Positions 9,659-17,638 of a stretch of 64,000 bases of DNA are shown piece after piece; within the stretch, counting starts at the first letter, position 1; every line of letters starts with the position of its first letter. The notes under the pieces were generated by a model. It saw only the letters and a list, made by a program, of their open reading frames with translations. It was not told the DNA's origin and searched no databases. The stretch is from Bacteroidetes bacterium UBA2664 (GTDB lineage: Bacteria; Bacteroidota; Rhodothermia; Balneolales; Balneolaceae). Made by a program: the position numbers and the translations under genes. The stretch lies in the NCBI GenBank assembly GCA_002359315.1, contig DEMS01000015.1, positions 62,001 to 126,000 on the forward strand, written 5' to 3'.

Positions 9659-10123
9659 ATGATTAAATTTATTTCTATTTTTTTTTCAACGATCCTTTTG
9701 TTCACAATGAATGCCCATTCTCAAAGCAGTGATTCAAATTTAACTTTTGGTGTGAATCACATCGCAATTGCAGTGACTGACCTTGAAGAAAGTGAACATT
9801 TTTATAGAGATATCATCGGTTTAACTCAAATACCGGAACCTTTTGGTTTGGGAATTCACGCCTGGTTTGAAATCGGTTCTACTCAGCTGCATGTGATCGA
9901 AGCGGCTGATGAGAGAACGGAGCGAAACAAATACACTCATATCTGTTTCAGTGTGAATGATATGGATGCATTCATCGAAAGGATATCAGAGCACAATATT
10001 GCCTTTTCCGATTGGAATCTGAATCCGGGACAAATTACCACACGGGTGGATGGTGTAAAACAGATCTATTTTACAGATCCGGATGGTTACTGGATTGAGG
10101 TAAATGATGAAATGCTGGAATAA
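9659..10123 (+). CDS. Exported VOC (glyoxalase/bleomycin-resistance fold) protein
   Basis: 154 residues. Residues 1-21 form a cleavable signal peptide (LLFTMNAHSQ), followed by a single VOC module of about 120 residues. Diagnostic pieces are VNHIAIAVTDLEESEHFYRD at the start, QLHVIEA, THICFSVNDMDAFIERI, and YFTDPDGYWIEVND at the end. These include the His and Glu residues that usually bind a divalent metal. VOC enzymes act on glyoxal-type adducts, extradiol substrates or thiol drugs; most are cytosolic, so the signal peptide is unusual. It converges with the tryptophanase gene, leaving 17 bases between stops. The substrate is unknown. Confidence 0.75.
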   Translation: MIKFISIFFSTILLFTMNAHSQSSDSNLTFGVNHIAIAVTDLEESEHFYRDIIGLTQIPEPFGLGIHAWFEIGSTQLHVIEAADERTERNKYTHICFSVNDMDAFIERISEHNIAFSDWNLNPGQITTRVDGVKQIYFTDPDGYWIEVNDEMLE

Positions 10124-10140
10124 GAGCTCTGCACATCAAT

Positions 10141-11535
10141 CTAAAGTGGCGCCAATTCTGCTGAGAAATGTCTGAGTACCGATGGGTCTGAAGTAATTTT
10201 ATACCCTTTCAGTTGTTCACTTTGCTCGTACGTATGGATAACCACTTCCGCCAGATAGTCAACATGACTTTGTGTATAAACTCTTCTGGGAAAGGCCAGT
10301 CGAACCAGTTCCATTTCGGCGGCTTTTTCGGAGCCATCCGGCTGAAGGCCGAACATCACACTTCCAATCTCTACTGCCCGAATCCCACCGACCAGATAGA
10401 GGGCGTTGGTTAGGCTCCATGCGGGATATTGGAGTGCAGGAATATGAGGAAGCATCTTTTTAGCATCAATATAGACCGCATGTCCACCCGTCGGCTGTAC
10501 AATGGATATTCCCGCTTCAATTAGTTTATCCCCCAAATAAGCTGTAGACCGGATTCTGTATCGAAGATATCCTTCGTCCAAAGCTTCATAAAGTCCTATT
10601 GCAACAGCTTCCATATCGTAGCCCGCCATGCCGCCATAGGTTGGAAATCCTTCTGTCAATATGGTTAAACTTCTGCATTTTTTTGCCAGGCTATCTTCGT
10701 TTAATGCCAGAAAACCCCCGATATTGGACATACCATCTTTTTTGGCACTCATAGTACATCCATCAGCATAACTGAACATCTCCTTTGCTATTTCCAGAGG
10801 TGTTTTATTTTCGTACTCTTTTTCTCTGGTTTTAATAAACCAACTATTTTCAGCAAATCTACAGGCATCGATGAAAAAAGGGATACCGTGTTTGTTAGCC
10901 ACTTTTGAAACTTGTTTTACATTCTCCATACTCACCGGCTGTCCGCCACCCGAGTTATTTGTCGTGGTCAACATGATCACCGGAATATTTTCCCTCCCCT
11001 TCTCCAGGATTATCTTTTCCAGTTTTTCAATATTCATATTCCCTTTAAATGGGTGTATGGTTTGAGGTTCTCGTCCCTCATCGATGACTAAATCCAGTGC
11101 GATTGCCCCATTATGCTCCACATGTGCGCGAGTGGTATCGAAATGTGTATTATTCGGAATTATATCTCCTTTTTTGGCTATGGTTGTAAAGAGGATATTT
11201 TCTGCTGCACGGCCCTGATGAGTTGGAATGACATGTTTAAACCCGGTGATGTCCTGAACAGCAGCTTCAAATCGATAGAATGATTCTGACCCTGCATAGG
11301 ATTCATCACTCGCGATAATTCCGGACCACTGTGCGGATGACATTGCACCCGTTCCGCTATCTGTAAGCAGATCAATCAGAATATCTTTAGCCTTTAATAA
11401 AAAAGGATTGTATCCGGCTTTTTCCAGAAGCTTTTTTCTCTCCGGCATGGTTGTAAACCGTATCGGCTCCACCGACCGGATTCTGAAAGGCTCGATGATT
11501 GTTTGGCTCTTAATTTCACTTAAATCCATAACCAT
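10141..11535 (-). CDS. tnaA: Tryptophanase (tryptophan indole-lyase)
   Basis: 464 residues, full length for the PLP-dependent beta-eliminating lyases. It starts like the family (EPFRIRSVEPI), has the THQGR cofactor loop (105-109), and the PLP lysine is K266 in SAKKDG. The sister enzyme is tyrosine phenol-lyase. Three features point to tryptophanase: RHFSAE near the end keeps the His (H456) of tryptophanase where the phenol-lyase has Phe; IRAVEIGS replaces the phenol-lyase RSMERG; and RFAEN replaces RCVEN. The product would be indole, pyruvate and ammonia from tryptophan. No leader peptide or Trp permease lies beside it. Alignments were made by eye from memory of the families. Confidence 0.87.
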   Translation of the reverse strand: MVMDLSEIKSQTIIEPFRIRSVEPIRFTTMPERKKLLEKAGYNPFLLKAKDILIDLLTDSGTGAMSSAQWSGIIASDESYAGSESFYRFEAAVQDITGFKHVIPTHQGRAAENILFTTIAKKGDIIPNNTHFDTTRAHVEHNGAIALDLVIDEGREPQTIHPFKGNMNIEKLEKIILEKGRENIPVIMLTTTNNSGGGQPVSMENVKQVSKVANKHGIPFFIDACRFAENSWFIKTREKEYENKTPLEIAKEMFSYADGCTMSAKKDGMSNIGGFLALNEDSLAKKCRSLTILTEGFPTYGGMAGYDMEAVAIGLYEALDEGYLRYRIRSTAYLGDKLIEAGISIVQPTGGHAVYIDAKKMLPHIPALQYPAWSLTNALYLVGGIRAVEIGSVMFGLQPDGSEKAAEMELVRLAFPRRVYTQSHVDYLAEVVIHTYEQSEQLKGYKITSDPSVLRHFSAELAPL

Positions 11536-11612
11536 TTTTTAATATTAAGTATCGTAGTTTCAAAATTTTTCTAATAGATTTGAATGGTTCCAAAATGACG
11601 AAATTTTGAATA

Positions 11613-11647
11613 CAAAAAAAGCGAAGGATGCCATCCTTCGCTTTTTG
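11613..11647 (-). terminator. Rho-independent terminator after the NirK-like gene
   Basis: A near-perfect hairpin with stem GCGAAGGA/TCCTTCGC (11621-11641) is flanked by a run of A on one side and T on the other, so it could act on both strands. It lies 27 bases beyond the stop of the minus-strand cupredoxin gene at 11674 and upstream of tnaA, and so separates the two transcription units. Confidence 0.85.
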
Positions 11648-11673
11648 ATAATTTATGAATAGATATTTTCTTA

Positions 11674-13344
11674 CTACTCCGGTTTACGCCTCCATGCTAA
11701 AAACGCAAATCCAAGTGCAAGCAGTGCCGGTATCATGGGCCACATTATGGCTGCAACATTCAGTTCACTTTCTGCCTCATATACCTTTACTTTCCCCTCC
11801 ATATATGGGTGAGGAGTACACAGATAGGAATAATCGCCTTCCTCTTCAAACGTGTAACTCCAGCTTTCAGCATGAGCCAACATCGGGGAATTCAACGTTG
11901 TGGGTCCTTCCGTTGACACGACATTGTGAATTCCGGAGAATTCTCCGGCCAGGTAACTGAATACATCTTCGTTTACCCATGTAACAGTTGTACCCGGTGT
12001 GATTTCCAGTTTTTTGGGATGAAAAGAGTTCCCGATAATACGAACCGTCACGTTTTTCTCATCATTTCCATAGATAGCCGGTGGGTCTATGTCAGGAGTA
12101 CCGGCTTTAAACGGAGACATGATCCGTGTTGCACTCTCTTTAAATGCGTCCAATTCTACTTCTGTGTAATCGGGCCCGTCAGCAAGTACCACTTTAGGGG
12201 TATCTGTATCTGCATTTCTATCCGCCACGATCAGGCCGATTGCACCTCTGCTGGTTGATCCTACAGCGTGAGAAAGCATTGTATAAGATCCCTCATCCGG
12301 CGGAATACGAAATTCAATTACAAACGAGTCGGATGGGCCTGCAGTAACCGTCTGGCCATTCTTCATCACATTATCAGGATGTCCCTGCCAATAGACATAA
12401 TCCCAGATAATACCAACGATATGAAATGTAGAAAGTAGATTTGGGCCTACATTCAAAAAATTGATTCGCACATAATCACCTGGTTTTGCTGTGATCGGTT
12501 CCTTTACGTACTTAAAAATTTCACCGTTAAATGTTACATATGTTGGGTTTCCTTCAACCGCATTTTTACCACTTGAATACCATTCATGCTGGATCATAAA
12601 GATCTCAACATCCGGTCCATGTCCCAGTTCCTCTTCCAGTTTATACTTTTTCTCGGCAGGCTCCACCACAATCATTCCATATTGACCAAACATTACGTGC
12701 ATTGGAATTGCGTGTCCACCGGGAGCACAGTGATACAGATAGACACCCGGAATGGTGGCTCTGAATTTAATGGACTTCGACTGACCGGCTGGTATAGATC
12801 CCAGATATTTGGAAGTCTGTGTATATGCCGCATGAATTGAAGCTCCATGGGGAATAGTTCCTTTGTTCTCAATAATCATCTCTACAATATCTCCCTCTTT
12901 AACACGAATAGTCGGGCCCGGCACTTTTCCGTTTGTACGAAATCCGTCATAAACCACCCCATTTCCTAAATAGGCGAGTCCTTCATCCAGTGCAATTGTA
13001 TAACTGACATCTGCTTCTACATCCTGATCTACATAACTGGTAGCCGGTATTGATAGATTGGCGTCCCTGGTTATGATATCTATAAAATCTATATCAGCCT
13101 CTTGTTCTTCACCGGCAAACAGATGTCTGGTTGCTTCGGCAAATTCCAATGGCAGGTTTTTCTGTGCATCCATGGCTGCCATTAATTCGTCTCCAACGAG
13201 AGTTCCGCTCAAGTCTGTTTCAATCTGCTTCTTATAGAGCAGGTTACATGCCGGACATGCAAAGGCACTTTCGGTGATAAAAATCACCATCAAAAGTGGC
13301 AGAAGGATGCCCTTTAATAGTTGTTTATAATTTTGATTTGTCAT
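11674..13344 (-). CDS. NirK-like multicopper protein with C-terminal cupredoxin domain and membrane tail
   Basis: 556 residues. A signal peptide is followed at once by CPAC (30-33), then about 80 unassigned residues. Residues 115-380 form a two-domain copper nitrite reductase fold. The copper ligands can be traced: H166 and H171 (PHGASIH), H205 and C206 (LYHCAPGG), H216, and H308 (STFHIVG). A third cupredoxin follows (430-522) with H473, C509, H512 and M515, then a membrane segment and RRKPE tail. By eye, the usual axial Met is Gln221, and the catalytic Asp and His of NirK correspond to Ser169 and Tyr269. It could therefore be an electron-transfer or other copper enzyme rather than a nitrite reductase. 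It is divergent from the RIC gene. Confidence 0.75.
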   Translation of the reverse strand: MTNQNYKQLLKGILLPLLMVIFITESAFACPACNLLYKKQIETDLSGTLVGDELMAAMDAQKNLPLEFAEATRHLFAGEEQEADIDFIDIITRDANLSIPATSYVDQDVEADVSYTIALDEGLAYLGNGVVYDGFRTNGKVPGPTIRVKEGDIVEMIIENKGTIPHGASIHAAYTQTSKYLGSIPAGQSKSIKFRATIPGVYLYHCAPGGHAIPMHVMFGQYGMIVVEPAEKKYKLEEELGHGPDVEIFMIQHEWYSSGKNAVEGNPTYVTFNGEIFKYVKEPITAKPGDYVRINFLNVGPNLLSTFHIVGIIWDYVYWQGHPDNVMKNGQTVTAGPSDSFVIEFRIPPDEGSYTMLSHAVGSTSRGAIGLIVADRNADTDTPKVVLADGPDYTEVELDAFKESATRIMSPFKAGTPDIDPPAIYGNDEKNVTVRIIGNSFHPKKLEITPGTTVTWVNEDVFSYLAGEFSGIHNVVSTEGPTTLNSPMLAHAESWSYTFEEEGDYSYLCTPHPYMEGKVKVYEAESELNVAAIMWPMIPALLALGFAFLAWRRKPE

Positions 13345-13467
13345 AATCAGATCCCATTTGATTGATTTTAATTGATGTTTAAAATTTTTCTTCTCTTTCT
13401 GATTCGCTGTATGAGCCCTTCAGAAGGAATCGTAATAGAATAATTCAATATTAGTAATTTATTATTT

Positions 13468-13483
13468 AAGACACAATAGTCTT
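13468..13483. promoter_or_regulatory. Short inverted repeat in the NirK-like/RIC divergent promoter region
   Basis: AAGAC, six bases, GTCTT form a perfect 5-bp inverted repeat within the 211-base divergent gap, 72 bases before the RIC start. A CTTAATA half-site similar to the proposed Rrf2 operator lies about 5 bases beyond it (13488-13494). It could bind the nearby regulator, but the arms are short and chance is not excluded. Confidence 0.3.
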
Positions 13484-13555
13484 TTATCTTAATACTGTCT
13501 TCATATTGGTTAACTACTTTGATTTATATGAATATTAAACACCAAATAATTTACT

Positions 13556-14287
13556 ATGAATGAAAAAGAATTGAATACACTGATTACCCCTAATACAACC
13601 ATTGGTGAGATCGTTGCCGCGAACTATCATGCAGCCGGGGTTTTTCAGCGTTTTGGCATGGATTTTTGTTGTGGGGGTGGCATATCTCTAGAAAAAGCTT
13701 GTGAAAAAAGGGACACGGATATGAAAAGCCTCATTGCCGCTCTTCAAACTGTAGAGAAACAAGTTATTGACAATGACGAAAATTTCCAGAGCTGGGAGCC
13801 GGGTTTTTTGATTGATCACATTATCCAGAACCATCACCGATTCGTGAGAACAAAAACGGAAGAAATCTCCGTTTATGCTGAAAAAGTAGCCCGCGTTCAT
13901 GGCGAACGACATCCTGAAAACGTAGCTATTTTCGAGAAATTCAGTATGCTATCTCAAGAACTCCTGACTCATTTAGAGGCTGAAGAGGAGCGCGTATTCC
14001 CATTGATACGAACTATTTACGAATCGCGCATGAAGGGTAAAAATGTGCCCGATGAGCTGATTGGTTCATTAAAAGCCGAGCTGAATCAAATGGAAGATGA
14101 TCATGTTCTGGCAGGGGATACTATGAAAGAAATTCGGGAGTTAAGCAATCAATTTACTCCACCGGCAGAAGCTTGCAGAACGTATCAAATTCTCTATTTG
14201 AATCTTGAAGGTTTTGAACAGGATCTGCATAAACATGTCCACCTGGAAAATAACATCTTATTCAAAAAAGCTGAACAATTGGTCTGA
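13556..14287 (+). CDS. ric: RIC (ScdA/YtfE-type) iron-sulfur cluster repair di-iron protein
   Basis: 243 residues in two parts. Residues 1-60 are the ScdA N-terminal domain with TIGEIVAANYHAAGVFQRFG followed by MDFCCGGG (double Cys). Residues 75-243 are a hemerythrin-like four-helix bundle whose His/Glu ligands can be seen in IIQNHHRFV, LLTHLEAEEERVFP, MEDDHVLAG and HKHVHLENNILF. The family repairs iron-sulfur clusters damaged by nitric oxide or oxidants in the cytosol. Its position divergent from a NirK-like gene and upstream of an Rrf2 regulator and heme genes fits a nitrosative-stress role. Confidence 0.93.
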   Translation: MNEKELNTLITPNTTIGEIVAANYHAAGVFQRFGMDFCCGGGISLEKACEKRDTDMKSLIAALQTVEKQVIDNDENFQSWEPGFLIDHIIQNHHRFVRTKTEEISVYAEKVARVHGERHPENVAIFEKFSMLSQELLTHLEAEEERVFPLIRTIYESRMKGKNVPDELIGSLKAELNQMEDDHVLAGDTMKEIRELSNQFTPPAEACRTYQILYLNLEGFEQDLHKHVHLENNILFKKAEQLV

Positions 14288-14625
14288 TCAACGTAATTCA
14301 GCTACATATAAAAGGTCATTTCTTTTCGTCATTTAACATCGTACGTGTTCGAATAATGGATCTTCGTATTCTTTACAATATCTCATTGTATTGTTTTACA
14401 TGAAAGATTTTTGCACCATCAGAAATGATCTTCATTTTCATTTTGTTAGCTTCATTACACAGACAAAAGGATTCGCCCCTATACAGAAAATCAATGGATA
14501 AAAGGAGTTTTCGTGAGTTTTTTGTTTCGGTTATGGGTATTTTGTAAAGGTGGGATTAAAGAGTACAATCCATTAAATATTCCCCTTTTTTGGATAACTG
14601 TTTTAGGAAATAGATTTATATGTAG
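14288..14625. other. Intergenic gap upstream of ctaA, nothing recognised
   Basis: This 338-base AT-rich gap between the RIC and heme A synthase genes contains only very short frames (17 codons or fewer). I see no strong terminator, riboswitch or clear promoter. The gap suggests ctaA has its own promoter rather than being read through from ric. Confidence 0.5.
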
Positions 14626-15681
14626 ATGAATCAAACAGACAAAAAGTATATTCGCAGATGGTATTGGAGCGGTGCCATTTTGGTATTCGTTATTTTAGTT
14701 ATCGGGGGCATCACTCGGCTCACAGATTCAGGCCTGTCCATGACAGATTGGAAACCGATTATGGGATCTATCCCCCCCATTACAGAAGCCCAGTGGGAAG
14801 AGGCATTTGAGCAGTACAAACAGTTTCCGGAGTATCAGGTTATCAACCGTGGAATGAGTATGGGTGAATTTCAATTCATCTTTTTCTGGGAATATCTGCA
14901 CAGAATGGTTGCGCGATTATTGGGACTTGTTTTTATTATTCCTTTCATCTGGTTTGTGGCCAAGAAAAAATTTGATAAAACACAGTTAAAAAGATCGCTT
15001 TTTTTATTGGCTTTGGGTGCCGGACAGGGACTGATGGGGTGGTATATGGTGATGAGCGGATTGATCGATATCCCGGCTGTGAGTCATTATCGACTGGCGG
15101 CCCACCTTACATTAGCATTTGCTATTTTTGGTTCCTGCCTTTGGTTCGCACTTGACCTAAAAGAGTCTCATCCCGATCCCGGCAAGGGCACCTCTGAACT
15201 TAAAAAATGGCTCTATCTTTTCGGGTTTCTGTTGATTCTACAGATTGTATGGGGTGCATTTGTTGCCGGATTACACGCAGGCCATATTTATAATACATTT
15301 CCAAAAATGTTTCAATATTGGTTTCCACCCGAACTGTGGATCTCAGAACCGCTATTAATCAATTTTGTTGAAAATATCGTTACAGTGCAATGGGTTCACC
15401 GTGTGGTAGGAACCCTGCTGGCTCTGATTGTCATCGCATTATGGGTTCGATCCTATCAATTAAAGACTAGTTTTTCTACGAAAAAGTGGGCTTTAGCCCT
15501 TTTTGCAGTCGTCCTCACTCAATATATGATTGGTGTTTTTACACTGATATTGCATGTCCCTGTCTGGCTAGGTGTACTTCATCAGGCAGTAGCCATGATT
15601 TTACTCGGAATCCTCCTTGGATTTCTTCATCATCTACACAGTTTTGACAATCAATCAGACACTTTAGCTTCGGCCCGATAA
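14626..15681 (+). CDS. ctaA: Heme A synthase (CtaA/COX15)
   Basis: 351 residues with about eight membrane helices. The first is followed by the hallmark GGITRLTDSGLSMTDWKP segment and GSIPP; WEYLHRMVAR and WVHRVVGTLLA carry paired heme-ligand histidines, and HQAVAM near the C terminus gives another. It converts heme O to heme A for aa3-type cytochrome oxidase in the inner membrane. There is no oxidase gene nearby; its neighbours deal with nitric oxide and anaerobic heme synthesis, so placement here may reflect coordinated respiratory heme supply. Confidence 0.93.
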   Translation: MNQTDKKYIRRWYWSGAILVFVILVIGGITRLTDSGLSMTDWKPIMGSIPPITEAQWEEAFEQYKQFPEYQVINRGMSMGEFQFIFFWEYLHRMVARLLGLVFIIPFIWFVAKKKFDKTQLKRSLFLLALGAGQGLMGWYMVMSGLIDIPAVSHYRLAAHLTLAFAIFGSCLWFALDLKESHPDPGKGTSELKKWLYLFGFLLILQIVWGAFVAGLHAGHIYNTFPKMFQYWFPPELWISEPLLINFVENIVTVQWVHRVVGTLLALIVIALWVRSYQLKTSFSTKKWALALFAVVLTQYMIGVFTLILHVPVWLGVLHQAVAMILLGILLGFLHHLHSFDNQSDTLASAR

Positions 15682-15726
15682 TATCATTCCCTTGAATTTA
15701 TTGAACTTTTAAATACACTTTTGTCT

Positions 15727-15752
15727 ATATTAAGTTAATAACGTCTTAATAT
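15727..15752. promoter_or_regulatory. Candidate Rrf2-family operator
   Basis: A perfect inverted repeat, ATATTAAG, ten bases, CTTAATAT, lies 24 bases before the regulator's ATG. Its size and symmetry suit a dimeric winged-helix repressor, and the position would block transcription of the regulator-hemN pair. Autoregulation is inferred from position. Confidence 0.5.
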
Positions 15753-15776
15753 CTTAAATTCCTAATAAGAGGGATT

Positions 15777-16238
15777 ATGTTACTATCTAAATCATGCGTT
15801 TACGGTTTACGGGCAGCGCTCTACCTGGCCAATCAAGAGAAAGGAAAATTTATTCCAATTCGTCAGATGAGCGATAAACTTGAAATATCCTTTCACTTCT
15901 TAACTAAAATATTACAACAACTTACGGCTGAAGGTTTACTGGAATCATTTAAAGGTCCCAATGGGGGAGTTCGACTTGTCCGAACCGGTAATGAGGTCCA
16001 TTTAATGGATATTGTAATCGCTATTGATGGCCCCCAGCTTCTCACTGAATGCGCATTAGGGCTTCCTGGCTGCGGGGTTAAAGCACACTGCCCCATTCAC
16101 GATAAATGGGCAGAAACCAGAGATGCAATCCGCGAAATGCTGGAAGAATCAACACTTACCGAATTAGTTAAAAAAGGGAAAGCAGAAAATTTAAGACTCA
16201 CTGCTGATGGGGGTTTTGATATTCTTTTTGATGATTAA
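15777..16238 (+). CDS. Rrf2-family regulator with Fe-S cysteine triad (NsrR/IscR-like)
   Basis: 153 residues. A winged-helix domain fills the first 75 residues (LTKILQQLTAEGLLESFKG, then GPNGGVRL), followed by a dimerisation helix and three cysteines, C92, C99 and C105 (CX6CX5C), then PIHDKW. That triad binds an iron-sulfur cluster in IscR, NsrR and RsrR. NsrR senses nitric oxide, and the upstream RIC gene makes that the most attractive reading, but redox or iron sensing is equally allowed by the sequence. The stop overlaps the hemN start as TAATG, so the two are translated together. Confidence 0.88.
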   Translation: MLLSKSCVYGLRAALYLANQEKGKFIPIRQMSDKLEISFHFLTKILQQLTAEGLLESFKGPNGGVRLVRTGNEVHLMDIVIAIDGPQLLTECALGLPGCGVKAHCPIHDKWAETRDAIREMLEESTLTELVKKGKAENLRLTADGGFDILFDD

Positions 16239-17635
16239 TGAATACACCTATTTTGTCAAAAAGATATCCCCAAGATTTAATAAGCCTCGTTTCAAAGTAT
16301 AACGTTCCGGGGCCCAGATATACATCTTATCCAACTGCATTGCAGTTTACGGATACGTTTGATCAGGATACACTATATGAATACCTGAATAACAGACGGC
16401 AAACCCGTAAATCTTTATCACTCTATATTCACATACCGTTTTGCCACTCGCTATGCTGGTATTGCGGATGCACAAAGGTAATCACCAAAGATCCTGCCAG
16501 TGCAGATAAATATATCGACTATTTAGAGAAAGAGATCCATTTAACCATGCCGACTATTCATCCGGACAGTGTGATTAAACAGATCCATTTTGGGGGCGGA
16601 ACACCGACATTCTTATTGCCTGAACAGATCTTCAGAATCGGTGAAATCATTAACCGATCTTACAACCTACATCCGGATAATGAATTTAGTGTTGAAATAG
16701 ATCCAAGAAGAGTTCATGAGGAACATATCAATGCACTGAAAGAGATTGGCTGTACCAGGGCATCATTGGGAGTACAGGATACAAATGAAGAGGTTCAGAA
16801 GGCAATTCATCGAATCCAGCCTTTCGGGCAGACAAAACACATAACCGATTTGTTGAGAAATGCTGGGATAAAAAATATCAATTTCGACCTCATTTATGGG
16901 TTGCCTAAACAATCACTTACAACATTCAGAGATACCCTAACAAATGTTTTATCGATGAATCCGGACCGTCTTGCCATTTACAGTTATGCGCATATGCCGG
17001 ACCTGATGCCTTCTCAAAAACTCTTGAATGAAGACGATTTCCCATCTACCACGGATAAACTGAGCATGTTGATATATGCCGTGGAAACACTGCCCAATTT
17101 AGGTTACACTTTTATTGGAATGGATCACTTTGCAAAAAGTGATGATGAACTGAGTTTAGCTCTTCAGAACGAAACCCTACAACGAAATTTCCAGGGATAT
17201 AGCACACACGCAGATCTGGAAATGATTGGCCTGGGTATGTCCGCTATTTCACAAAACAGTGAAATCTACAGACAAAATGAAAAAGCACTTCCTGCTTACT
17301 ATTCAGCGCTGGACTCTGAAAAACTGCCAATCCAAAAAATTCTCAAATTGACGGATGAGGATCAAATCAGAAAAAAAATCATCATGCAAATAATGTGCAA
17401 AGCAGAACTGAATTTTGATAAGTATCCAGAAAAGTTTGGATTCAATTTTCAGCAAATATTCAAAAGCGAATTAGAAAGAATTTCTGAATTTGAATCAGAC
17501 GGACTCATTATAAAACTTAAAAACGGCTTTCGGATCTCCAATACAGGGCGGCTTTTTTTGAGAAATATTGCAATGGTTTTTGACACCTACCTAAGTCAAC
17601 ATCAGAAGAAAAGATCCTATTCAAAAACAGTTTGA
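16238..17635 (+). CDS. hemN: Oxygen-independent coproporphyrinogen III oxidase (HemN)
   Basis: 465 residues, full length for true HemN rather than the shorter HemW. It opens with YNVPGPRYTSYPTA, the N-terminal stretch found in HemN. The radical-SAM cluster motif is PFCHSLCWYCGC with C69, C73 and C76, plus C78, followed by GGGTPTFL. It performs two oxidative decarboxylations to form protoporphyrinogen IX without oxygen. It is translationally coupled to the Rrf2 regulator, suggesting control by oxygen, NO or iron-sulfur status. It converges on the sensor kinase gene, with three bases between stops. Confidence 0.95.
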   Translation: MNTPILSKRYPQDLISLVSKYNVPGPRYTSYPTALQFTDTFDQDTLYEYLNNRRQTRKSLSLYIHIPFCHSLCWYCGCTKVITKDPASADKYIDYLEKEIHLTMPTIHPDSVIKQIHFGGGTPTFLLPEQIFRIGEIINRSYNLHPDNEFSVEIDPRRVHEEHINALKEIGCTRASLGVQDTNEEVQKAIHRIQPFGQTKHITDLLRNAGIKNINFDLIYGLPKQSLTTFRDTLTNVLSMNPDRLAIYSYAHMPDLMPSQKLLNEDDFPSTTDKLSMLIYAVETLPNLGYTFIGMDHFAKSDDELSLALQNETLQRNFQGYSTHADLEMIGLGMSAISQNSEIYRQNEKALPAYYSALDSEKLPIQKILKLTDEDQIRKKIIMQIMCKAELNFDKYPEKFGFNFQQIFKSELERISEFESDGLIIKLKNGFRISNTGRLFLRNIAMVFDTYLSQHQKKRSYSKTV

Positions 17636-17638
17636 CCA

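Noticed and set aside
11536..11612. TnaC-like leader peptide ahead of tnaA
   Set aside because: No short frame with a Trp codon and no characteristic leader was found in the 76 bases before the terminator.
11674..13344. Two-domain laccase
   Set aside because: The HXH pairs needed for a trinuclear copper site are absent; the ligand pattern follows the nitrite reductase fold.
13345..13555. FNR/CRP-type box between the NirK-like and RIC genes
   Set aside because: TTGAT half-sites occur, but no TTGAT-N4-ATCAA dyad could be formed.
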